Origin: Candidatus Brevibacterium intestinigallinarum
GTDB taxonomy: Bacteria; Actinomycetota; Actinomycetes; Actinomycetales; Brevibacteriaceae
Direction of reading: 5' to 3'
Assembly: GCA_019117325.1 (NCBI GenBank)
Contig: DWZY01000335.1
Location: forward strand, 1 to 12,763
Length of the DNA: 12,763 bases
In this document: in pieces, positions 5,779 through 12,763 of the stretch
How the letters are laid out: every line of letters begins with the position of its first letter
Numbering within the stretch: position 1 is the stretch's first letter
The notes under the pieces: model-generated
Seen by the model: only the letters and a program-made list of their open reading frames with translations
What the model was told of the DNA's origin: nothing
The model's database searches: none
Program-made: the position numbers and the translations under genes

Positions 5779-7365
5779 GTGGAACTGGATCCCGTGCTGA
5801 TCGCCCGTTGGCAGTTCGGCATCACGACCGTCTATCACTTCTGGATGGTGCCCCTCACTCTGGGACTGGGCCTGCTCGTCGCCGTCCTGCAGACGATGTG
5901 GCACCGCACCGGCAACGAGGTGTGGCTGCGCGCCACGAAGTTCTGGGGGAAGCTCTTCCTCATCAACTTCATCATGGGCGTGGCGACGGGGCTCGTGCAG
6001 GAGTTCCAGTTCGGCATGGCCTGGAGCGAGTACTCCCGGTTCGTGGGCGACGTCTTCGGCGCACCGCTCGCGATGGAGGCGCTGCTGGCCTTCTTCCTCG
6101 AATCGACGTTCATCGGCCTCTGGATCTTCGGCTGGGGCCGCCTGAGCAAGCGGCTCCACCTGACCGTGCTCTGGTGCGCCGTCATCGGCTCGTGGATATC
6201 CGCCTACTTCATCATCGTCGCGAACTCGTGGATGCAGCACCCCGTGGGTGTCGAGATGATCGACGGCCGTCCCGTCATGACCGATGTCTGGGCGGTGCTG
6301 ACGAACAACACGGCACTGGCCGCGACGTCCCACACGATCGCCGGCGCCGTCTCCGTGGGAGCGGCATTCCTGCTGGGCATCTCCTGGTACCACCTGTGGC
6401 GCCGCCGCTCAGACGGCATCGACACTGTCGACGACACGGGCCGCGTGGTCGTGGGTGAGGCGACGGATGTGCCCGGGCGTGACAAGGCGGACTACCTCGT
6501 GTGGTGGCGGTCGCTGCGGCTGGGTGCCTGGGTCGCGGTCTTCTCCTTCGCCGCGGTCGCCCTCACCGGCGACATCCAGGCGAAGCTCATGTACGAGCAG
6601 CAGCCCATGAAGATGGCCTCGGCCGAGGCCGCCTGCCACGACGGGACCCAGTTCTCCGTGCTGACGGTGGGCGACCTCAACTCGAACCGCTGCGAGGACG
6701 TCACTCCTGTCATCGAGATCCCCGGCATCCTGTCGTTCCTCGCGAAGGGCGACTTCGAGACGGACGTGCCCGGCGTGAACTCCCTCATCCCGGAGTACGA
6801 GGAGTCCTACGGCACGCACATGCCCGAGGACCCGATGTACGGCGAGTACTCCGGACAGGAGATCGACTACCAGCCGTCCATGTTCGTCACCTACTGGGGC
6901 TTCCGGATGATGATCGGGTTCGGCGCACTGGCCGCCGCGGCCGCGGTGTTCGCGCTCATCGTCACGCGGAAGGGGACGGTGCCCCGGTCCCGGTTCCTCT
7001 CCCACCTGGCGCTCTGGGGAATCACCGCGCCGTTCATCGCGAACTCCGCGGGCTGGATCTTCACGGAGATGGGCCGTCAGCCGTTCGTCGTGGCGCCCAA
7101 CCCGGATCCCTCCGGCATCGACGGAGTCTTCCTCTTCACCGCCGCCGCGGTCTCACCCACGGTCACGCCGGCGATGCTGCTCACATCCGTCTGCGTCCTC
7201 ACGCTGCTGTACGGCGTGCTCATGGTGTTCGAGCTCAAGCTCATCATCCAGTACGTGCGCGGCGGTGTGGCCTCGGCCATGCCGGAGCTCGCGCAGCGGG
7301 AGTCCGCGAAGACTCGCGCCACTGCGACCGGCGACGAGGACGACGTCCTGTCGTTCGCCTACTGA
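5779..7365 (+). CDS. cydA: Cytochrome bd ubiquinol/menaquinol oxidase subunit I
   Basis: Haem-bearing subunit of the membrane terminal oxidase that oxidises quinol and reduces oxygen to water with high affinity. It is complete at 528 residues and multi-spanning. Conserved sites are visible. His20 in RWQFGITTVYHF corresponds to E. coli His19. His185 in ATSHTIAGAV and Met378 in GFRMMIGFG are the haem b558 ligands (E. coli His186 and Met393), and Arg376 precedes the Met. Glu430 lies in TEMGRQPF, matching Glu445 for haem b595. The quinol-binding loop begins QQPMKMASAEA, with Lys278 and Glu283 spaced like E. coli Lys252 and Glu257. The loop lacks the long insertion of the E. coli type. Cys286 and Cys305 in this loop may form a disulfide. 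The GTG start at 5779 has AGGAGG (5769-5774) 4 bases upstream. It is the first gene of cydA-cydB-cydDC. Confidence 0.97.
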   Translation: MELDPVLIARWQFGITTVYHFWMVPLTLGLGLLVAVLQTMWHRTGNEVWLRATKFWGKLFLINFIMGVATGLVQEFQFGMAWSEYSRFVGDVFGAPLAMEALLAFFLESTFIGLWIFGWGRLSKRLHLTVLWCAVIGSWISAYFIIVANSWMQHPVGVEMIDGRPVMTDVWAVLTNNTALAATSHTIAGAVSVGAAFLLGISWYHLWRRRSDGIDTVDDTGRVVVGEATDVPGRDKADYLVWWRSLRLGAWVAVFSFAAVALTGDIQAKLMYEQQPMKMASAEAACHDGTQFSVLTVGDLNSNRCEDVTPVIEIPGILSFLAKGDFETDVPGVNSLIPEYEESYGTHMPEDPMYGEYSGQEIDYQPSMFVTYWGFRMMIGFGALAAAAAVFALIVTRKGTVPRSRFLSHLALWGITAPFIANSAGWIFTEMGRQPFVVAPNPDPSGIDGVFLFTAAAVSPTVTPAMLLTSVCVLTLLYGVLMVFELKLIIQYVRGGVASAMPELAQRESAKTRATATGDEDDVLSFAY

Positions 7366-7395
7366 TCCACGGACACGGTCACTCAAGGAGACGTC

Positions 7396-8451
7396 ATGGC
7401 TGAAGCGCTGCCCGTCATCTGGTTCATCCTCATCGCCGTCCTCTGGCTGGGCTACCTCTTCCTCGAGGGGTTCGACCTGGGCATCGGCATCCTCATGAAG
7501 ACCTTCGCCCGCGATGAGCGCGAGCGCAGGCTGCTGCTCAACACGATCGGCCCGGTGTGGGACGGCAACGAGGTCTGGCTCATCACGGCGGGCGGCGCGA
7601 TGTTCGCCGCATTCCCGCACTGGTACGCGAGCCTCTTCTCCGCCCTCTACCTGCCGCTCACCCTGGCGCTGGTGGGCCTCATCCTGCGGGCCGTGGCGAT
7701 CGAGTACCGTGGCAAGCGCGGCACGTCCCAGCGCTGGGTCGACGGCTGGACCTGGTGCCTGGCGATCGGCTCGTTCATCGCGGCCTTCTGCGTGGGCGCC
7801 ATGCTGGCGCTCACGACGACGGGCCTGCCGCTGGACGCCAACGGCGACAACATCGGCGGACCGTTCGCGTGGGTGACGATCCCCGCCGTGCTGGGCGGCG
7901 TCGGCACCGTGTGCTTCTCGATCCTGCACGGCCTCCTCTTCCTCACCCTCAAGACGGACGGCGACGTGCGGGTCCGTGCGCGGGTGCTGGCGACGCGCTG
8001 GGCACCGGTCCTCCTCCTGCCGCTGGTGGGCTGGGTCGTGTGGGTCCAGGTCCAGTCGTCCGGCGGCGTGCTGGGCTGGTCGCTCGTCGTCGTCGCGGCC
8101 GTCGCCGCGGGGTACTCGTGGACCCGGATGCGGTCAGGCGGCGAGGTGTCCTCGTTCCTGGGGCAGTCCGTCTTCCTGGCCGCGGGCGTCACCGCGATCT
8201 TCACGACGGTCTTCCCGGTCGTCCTGCCGTCCTCCCTGGATGCCGCGCACGACCTCACGATCCACACGGCGTCCTCGTCCGGGTACACACTGGGTGTCAT
8301 GTTCATCGTCGCGGTCGTGGCGGTGCCGATCGTCATCGCCTATCAGGCGTGGAGCTACTCCGTCTTCGCGAAGCGCCTGACCGTCGACCACATCCCGCCC
8401 GCCCACACGGTGCCCGCCGCCATCCGCGGCCACGCGTCGCTGACCGTCTGA
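7396..8451 (+). CDS. cydB: Cytochrome bd oxidase subunit II
   Basis: Second integral membrane subunit of cytochrome bd. It pairs with CydA to form the functional oxidase. It is complete at 351 residues, rich in hydrophobic helices. The conserved N-terminal motif LEGFDLGIG (23-31) contains the acidic residues Glu24 and Asp27, which line the proton pathway region of the family. The other hallmark, GPVWDGNEVW, is at 52-61, followed by GGAMFAAFP. The ATG at 7396 has AAGGAG (7385-7390) 5 bases upstream and follows the cydA stop by 30 bases. Its TGA (8449-8451) lies 16 bases before the next gene, so the three cyd genes form one transcription unit. Confidence 0.96.
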   Translation: MAEALPVIWFILIAVLWLGYLFLEGFDLGIGILMKTFARDERERRLLLNTIGPVWDGNEVWLITAGGAMFAAFPHWYASLFSALYLPLTLALVGLILRAVAIEYRGKRGTSQRWVDGWTWCLAIGSFIAAFCVGAMLALTTTGLPLDANGDNIGGPFAWVTIPAVLGGVGTVCFSILHGLLFLTLKTDGDVRVRARVLATRWAPVLLLPLVGWVVWVQVQSSGGVLGWSLVVVAAVAAGYSWTRMRSGGEVSSFLGQSVFLAAGVTAIFTTVFPVVLPSSLDAAHDLTIHTASSSGYTLGVMFIVAVVAVPIVIAYQAWSYSVFAKRLTVDHIPPAHTVPAAIRGHASLTV

Positions 8452-8467
8452 GGAGACCCGCCCGGCC

Positions 8468-11400
8468 ATGCAGCACACCGCGCAGCCCACCCGCCCCGCT
8501 GATGCCCCGGAGCAGTCCGGGGCGGCTGACCGGCAGACCGCGCCCGAGGCCCCATCCCGGTCGCCGCTGCGCCTCGCCCTGGCCTCGCCGGCCGCCAAGG
8601 CGGGACTGTGGGCGGCCGCCGTGGTCGCGGCCGTCCAGGCGGTGGGGCTCGTGCTCGTCGCGGATGCCCTGGCCCGCGGTGTCGTGGGTGCCATGGCGGG
8701 CGAGGACCTGCGCGGTCCGCTGCTGACCGGGCTCATCGGCGTCGTCTGCCAGGCCCTGGCGGCGTGGGCGAGCAAGGCATCGGGAGCGATGAGCTCCGTC
8801 GGGGCGAAGACGGGGCTGCGTCGCCGCTTCATCGCGCGGATGTTCGCCGGCGGCGGCCGGGACGTGCGCGGCACGGACGGATCGCTGGCGCTCCTGGCGA
8901 CGCGGTCGCTCGATGACATCGACGACTACTTCACCGCCGTCATCCCCGCGCTGACGGCGAGCGCTGTCGTGCCCCTCGTCGTGGGTGCGCGGATCCTGTG
9001 GTCGGACTGGGTGAGCGCGCTCATCATCGTCCTCACCCTGCCGCTGGTGCCGGTCTTCATGATCCTCATCGGCCAGTACACGGCGGAGCGGGTCGAGGAC
9101 GCGACGCGCGCCCTCGACCGCCTGTCCGGCCACCTCGTGGAGCTGGCCCGCGGCGTCCCGGTCCTCGTGGGACTGGGGCGGCTGCGCGCACAGACGGAGG
9201 CGCTGCGCGTCGTGTCCCAGCAGTATCGCGACACGACGATGACCACTCTGCGCGTCGCCTTCCTGTCCGCCCTCGCCCTCGAGCTCATCGCGACCCTGTC
9301 CGTCGCCGTCGTCGCCGTGTTCGTGGGCGTGCGCCTCGTGTACGGAACCATGACGCTCGAGGCGGGCCTGCTGGCGCTCATCCTGGCCCCCGAGTGCTAC
9401 CTCCCGCTGCGCCGGCTGGGATCGGCCTTCCACTCGACGGAGAACGGGCTCGCCGCGTACGACCGGATCACGGAGGTCATCGGCGCCCCGGTGGCCGCGA
9501 GCGTCGTGCGCGCGGGAGGCGGCGTGCGGGTCGAGGGCCTCACGGTGCGGTACGGAACGGATGGTCCTGCCGTCCTCGCGCGGGCGAGTGCCGACCTGGG
9601 CGACGGCGGGCTCACCGTCGTGACCGGGGCCTCGGGAGCGGGGAAGTCGACTCTTCTCGACGTCCTCGCCGGTCTTCGGCGCGGCGGCGACGGCGTGGTG
9701 GTCGACGGAACTGTCGTGGCACCCCCGGTCGTGGCATCCGCGCCCCAGAGTCCGCGCATGGTCGCGGCGACCGCGGGAGAGGAGGTCGCCCTGCGGCTGC
9801 CGGCCGCACTGCGGGACGCGGATCCCGCCGACCCGGATCGGCGTGAGGCTCTCGCGCAGTGCCTGCGATTCGCGGGACTGAGCATCGATCCGGACTTCCC
9901 CTGCGCCGCGCTGAGCCCGGGGCAGCAGAAGCGGCTCGCGCTGGCGCGCGTGCGCGCCTCGGTCCTCGCGGGAGCGGGGCTCGTCGTGCTGGACGAGCCC
10001 ACCGCGCACCTGGACGACGCGACGGCCCGCCGCGTGCGTGCGGAGATCCGTGAGCTGAGCCGCAGCGTGCCGACGCTCGTCGCGACCCACGACCTGCTCC
10101 TCGTGCAGGAGGCCGATCGCGTCGTGCGGGTGGCGGACGGACAGATCCACGCGGCCGCGCCCGAGCTGACAGCGGCGGACGTCGCTGAGCGGGACGACGA
10201 GGCCGGAGCCCCCACCACGGAGGACGCGGCGCCGCACGAGCACGCCCGCCTGGACACACCCCTGCCTGCGGCCGACCCGTCGACGCGCACCCTGCTGCGC
10301 CGCCTCGTGCGGGCGGTCAACCCGTTCTCCCGCAGATTCCTCACCGCCGTGCTCTTCGGTGTCCTGTCGACGGCGGCGGGCGCGGCGCTGACGGGCGTGT
10401 CCGCATGGCTCATCGTCCGCGCATCCGCACAGCCCCCGATCATGTACCTGCTCGTGGCGATCGTGGGCGTGCGCTTCTTCGGCCTGTCCCGCTCGGTCTT
10501 CGCCTACGCGCAGCGGCTGTGGCTCCACGACGCCGTGCTCGATGCGCTCACCCGTCTGCGGACGCGCCTGTGGAACGGGCTGGCGCGCCGCGGCACGGCC
10601 GACCGGCGCATCACGCGCGGCGGCGGTGCACTGCGAACGCTCATCGCGGACGTGGACGATGTTCGAGACCTGGTGCCGCGCGTCGTGCTGCCGCCGGTCA
10701 TCGCGGTCCTCGTGGGCATCGCCGCCGTCGTCACCCTGTTCCTCATCCACCCGTCGGCCGGCTGGACCGCCCTCATCGCGCTCGTTGTCGCGCTCGTCCC
10801 GGCCTCGGCGCTGGCGCTGGCGGTCGACCGGCGAGCGGGTGTCGTGCGGGTCGACGCCCGCGGACGGGTCCTGTCCGGCGTCGAGGCGATCCTGGCCGCG
10901 CGCGATGATCTGGCTCCGGATGGAGCATGGCGGGCACCGGCTGAACGCCTGGCCGCCGAGGACGCACACGCCTCTGCGAGCGAGCGTCGCGCCCTGCGGG
11001 CCACGGGTCTGGGCGAAGCCATCGTGACCGCCGCGATGACGGCAGCGGCTCTCATCACCCTCGTCCTGGTGGGTCCGCTGACCGGCGCCGGTGCGGTGTC
11101 GGGGGAGATGCTGGCGGTCGCCGTCCTGCTGCCCCTGGGTCTGACGGACGCCCTGCTGGACTCACTCGCGGCCGTGCAGCTGTGGCCGTCCCTGCGCCGG
11201 GTGCTCAGTCGCATCGATGACCTCGACGACGAGGCAGAGGACGACCGCGGCGATGCCTCGCGCGACCCGAGGGCGGCCCCCGGTGCGCCCGTGGCGGAGG
11301 GCCTGCGGAGCCTCGCAGTCGAGGACCTCTCCCTGCGCTGGCCCGGCGCGTCCGAGCCGGTCGTCGAGGGGCTCAGCGCGGACATCCCGATCCCGGGGCT

Positions 11401-11959
11401 CACCGTCGTGACGGGCCCGTCCGGGTCCGGCAAGACGACGCTCGTGAGTGCGCTGCTGCGGTTCCTCGACCCCGTGGCGGGCCGCGTCGTCATCGACGGG
11501 AGCGACGCGGCGGGACTCTCGCCGGAGGACGTCGCCGGACGCATCGCGTGGTGCCCGCAGGAGGCGCACGTCTTCGAGTCGACGCTGCGGGGCAATCTGC
11601 TCATCAGCCGTGATCGGTCCGATGCGCCCACGGACGCCCAGATGGTGCGTGCGCTGGAGCGCGCAGGCCTGTCGGACCTGGTCCGGGAGCGGGGTCTGGA
11701 TGCACGGGTGGGTGCGGCTGGGTCCGCGCTCTCCGGCGGGCAGCGCCAGCGACTGGCCGTGGCGCGCACGCTGCTGGTGGGCGCCGACGCGGTGATCCTC
11801 GACGAGCCCACGGCTCACCTGGACGAGGAGACGGCCCGGACGCTCGTGCAGGATCTGCGCACGGCGCTCGCGAACGTCGGGACCCTCGTCGTGACGCACG
11901 ACCAGGGTCTGGTCCGCACGGCGGATCCCGAGGGGCGGGCGGTCTGCATCCGTCTGTGA
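8468..11959 (+). CDS. cydDC: Fused CydD-CydC ABC transporter for cytochrome bd assembly
   Basis: One 1163-residue chain carries both halves of the heterodimeric CydDC ABC exporter required for cytochrome bd maturation. It was described as a cysteine/glutathione exporter, and more recent structural work favours haem transport. The CydD half has a membrane domain at about 40-330 and a nucleotide-binding domain with Walker A GASGAGKS (Lys393), signature LSPGQ (482-486) and Walker B ending in Asp509-Glu510. A charged, Ala-rich linker spans about 560-610. The CydC half begins near NPFSRRFL, with the family block LTGVSAWLIVRASAQPP. Arg683 and His687 (QRLWLHD) match the spacing of the haem-binding Arg/His of E. 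coli CydC as I recall it. Its ATPase has Walker A GPSGSGKT (Lys989), signature LSGGQ (1088-1092) and Asp1112-Glu1113. Such fusions are known in Streptomyces. AGGAG (8451-8455) is a rather distant 12 bases from the ATG. Confidence 0.95.
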   Translation: MQHTAQPTRPADAPEQSGAADRQTAPEAPSRSPLRLALASPAAKAGLWAAAVVAAVQAVGLVLVADALARGVVGAMAGEDLRGPLLTGLIGVVCQALAAWASKASGAMSSVGAKTGLRRRFIARMFAGGGRDVRGTDGSLALLATRSLDDIDDYFTAVIPALTASAVVPLVVGARILWSDWVSALIIVLTLPLVPVFMILIGQYTAERVEDATRALDRLSGHLVELARGVPVLVGLGRLRAQTEALRVVSQQYRDTTMTTLRVAFLSALALELIATLSVAVVAVFVGVRLVYGTMTLEAGLLALILAPECYLPLRRLGSAFHSTENGLAAYDRITEVIGAPVAASVVRAGGGVRVEGLTVRYGTDGPAVLARASADLGDGGLTVVTGASGAGKSTLLDVLAGLRRGGDGVVVDGTVVAPPVVASAPQSPRMVAATAGEEVALRLPAALRDADPADPDRREALAQCLRFAGLSIDPDFPCAALSPGQQKRLALARVRASVLAGAGLVVLDEPTAHLDDATARRVRAEIRELSRSVPTLVATHDLLLVQEADRVVRVADGQIHAAAPELTAADVAERDDEAGAPTTEDAAPHEHARLDTPLPAADPSTRTLLRRLVRAVNPFSRRFLTAVLFGVLSTAAGAALTGVSAWLIVRASAQPPIMYLLVAIVGVRFFGLSRSVFAYAQRLWLHDAVLDALTRLRTRLWNGLARRGTADRRITRGGGALRTLIADVDDVRDLVPRVVLPPVIAVLVGIAAVVTLFLIHPSAGWTALIALVVALVPASALALAVDRRAGVVRVDARGRVLSGVEAILAARDDLAPDGAWRAPAERLAAEDAHASASERRALRATGLGEAIVTAAMTAAALITLVLVGPLTGAGAVSGEMLAVAVLLPLGLTDALLDSLAAVQLWPSLRRVLSRIDDLDDEAEDDRGDASRDPRAAPGAPVAEGLRSLAVEDLSLRWPGASEPVVEGLSADIPIPGLTVVTGPSGSGKTTLVSALLRFLDPVAGRVVIDGSDAAGLSPEDVAGRIAWCPQEAHVFESTLRGNLLISRDRSDAPTDAQMVRALERAGLSDLVRERGLDARVGAAGSALSGGQRQRLAVARTLLVGADAVILDEPTAHLDEETARTLVQDLRTALANVGTLVVTHDQGLVRTADPEGRAVCIRL

Positions 11960-11966
11960 TGCGGAC

Positions 11967-11979
11967 CGGCTCGGCCGTC
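11967..11979. terminator. Short hairpin at the cydDC/sepH convergent junction
   Basis: CGGC-TCG-GCCG forms a 4-bp stem with a 3-base loop in the 18-bp gap and reaches into the sepH stop codon. It is too weak to be a convincing terminator by itself. It is listed because the same 13 bases form the core of the hairpin at 4178-4206. Confidence 0.25.
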
Positions 11980-12763
11980 AGTCGCGGCCGCGACCGCCGA
12001 ACATGATCTCGTCCCAGCTGGGAACGGACGCGCGCCCGCGCCGGCGCTGGGTCTGTGCCTCCTCGTCCGGGGCGGCCGGGGAAGATGCGTTCTCTGCCGG
12101 GGCCTCGGGGCTCGCGTCCTCCTGACCGTCCGACCAGTCGGCCAGGGCCGGGTCGTCCAGCAGCGAGGGATGGTCGCTTCCGGGGCCGTCAGCGTCCGTG
12201 GGTGCGGCGGGGGCCTCGGCCTCGGGCGCGGTGGGCTGCGGACCTGCTGCGTCGGGGGACGCCGGGGCCGGCGCATCGAACCGCGGCGTGCCGATGGGCT
12301 CGGTGTGGTGGTCGTGCGAGGCGGGCGCGCGCGACTCACCGCCCGCGGAGGAGGGGAGTGCGACGATGCTCGCGTCCTGTGCGTCCTCCGGCCGGCTGGG
12401 CGCGGTGTGCGCCCCGTCGATCGTCGTGTCGTTCGCGTCGCCCACGAGGCGGAGGCCTCCTGCACCCGTGGCGGGTGACGGCGCGGCCGCTCCGGTGGGC
12501 TGGGTGCCGACGGGGGCGGGATCTCCGGCGGACGGTGCGACACCGCGGCGACGCCGCAGGCTCTCGAGGATCCGGCCGGTCTCCGTCTGGTGATCCCGGG
12601 CCGGTCCCGGACGCGGGCCCGGTGACTCCGTCAGGGAGGAGGCCGAGGGCGCGGAGGCGCGGCGGCGGCGCTCCTCGCCCGTCCCGTAGTCGGGGATGGG
12701 GCCGGAGTCGGTGGGGCCGGAATCGGAGAGCCACAGCGCCTCGTCGTCGCGCAGGACGACGAG
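11978..12763 (-). CDS. sepH: Septation protein SepH (DUF3071), C-terminal part
   Basis: The open frame runs from the stop at 11978-11980 to the window edge (261 codons), so the start and the N-terminal DUF3071/HTH domain are outside. The end, GRASVPSWDEIMFGGRGRD, is the highly conserved tail of actinobacterial SepH, a cytoplasmic protein that binds FtsZ and promotes Z-ring assembly at cell division. The rest visible here is a disordered Ala/Pro/Asp/Glu-rich linker with a basic stretch (RILESLRRRRG) about 78 codons into the visible part. An in-frame GTG at 12445 is unlikely to be the start: the frame stays open and of the same composition upstream, and no Shine-Dalgarno is evident there. The gene converges on cydDC. 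Confidence 0.85.
   Translation of the reverse strand, partial: LVVLRDDEALWLSDSGPTDSGPIPDYGTGEERRRRASAPSASSLTESPGPRPGPARDHQTETGRILESLRRRRGVAPSAGDPAPVGTQPTGAAAPSPATGAGGLRLVGDANDTTIDGAHTAPSRPEDAQDASIVALPSSAGGESRAPASHDHHTEPIGTPRFDAPAPASPDAAGPQPTAPEAEAPAAPTDADGPGSDHPSLLDDPALADWSDGQEDASPEAPAENASSPAAPDEEAQTQRRRGRASVPSWDEIMFGGRGRD

Noticed and set aside
8333..10969. Antisense open frame of about 880 codons across cydB-cydDC
   Set aside because: Low-complexity translation dominated by Arg, Asp, His and Gln, with no recognisable domain. It mirrors the codon bias of the sense cydDC gene.
1..12763. Mobile element, phage, CRISPR array, tRNA or rRNA
   Set aside because: No transposase or integrase frame, no regularly spaced repeats, no RNA gene and no terminal inverted repeats were found. 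Composition looks uniform throughout apart from a short AT-richer patch before cydA.

Overview
The window is high-GC, gene-dense DNA from an actinobacterium. Three things support this: the last 12 residues of an actinobacterial-type primary sigma factor at the left edge, the C-terminal tail of the actinobacterial septation protein SepH at the right edge, and a fused CydDC exporter typical of the phylum. A member of the Micrococcales is my best guess, but the sequence alone does not fix the genus. Almost everything here is chromosomal housekeeping. I see no transposase, integrase, tRNA, rRNA or CRISPR array.

Left part (1-4206): the tail of rpoD/sigA ends at 36 and a strong nested hairpin terminator follows (75-117). 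Two minus-strand genes come next, a tandem-domain VOC (glyoxalase-fold) protein and, upstream of it in the same direction, a lipoprotein N-acetylmuramoyl-L-alanine amidase of the Ami1/Rv3717 type. Divergent from the amidase is a complete type IIA topoisomerase B subunit (ParE/GyrB-like).

Middle part (4206-5780): a minus-strand pair encodes a BlaI/MecI-family repressor and, behind it, a membrane M56 (BlaR1-like) metalloprotease without a penicillin-sensor domain. A 249-bp intergenic region separates blaI from the divergent cyd operon. It is unusually structured for this window. It holds a TTCTAC-N5-GTAGAA dyad overlapping a candidate -10 box, two copies of a GCGGCTGAG...CGCCGC hairpin, an AT-rich patch, and a tandem GTGNNCAC motif.

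Right part (5779-12763): cydA, cydB and a fused cydDC gene form one operon for the cytochrome bd quinol oxidase and the ABC transporter needed to assemble it. It converges, with only 18 bp between genes, on the C-terminal part of sepH.

The most interesting hypothesis is that the BlaI-M56 pair is the signal-responsive regulator of the adjacent cytochrome bd operon and not a beta-lactam resistance switch. The CydA Q-loop also carries a cysteine pair that could make the oxidase redox-sensitive. Smaller observations are a TTG start for blaI, a probable leaderless GTG start for the amidase, and a 13-bp hairpin sequence shared by the parE/M56 and cydDC/sepH convergent junctions.
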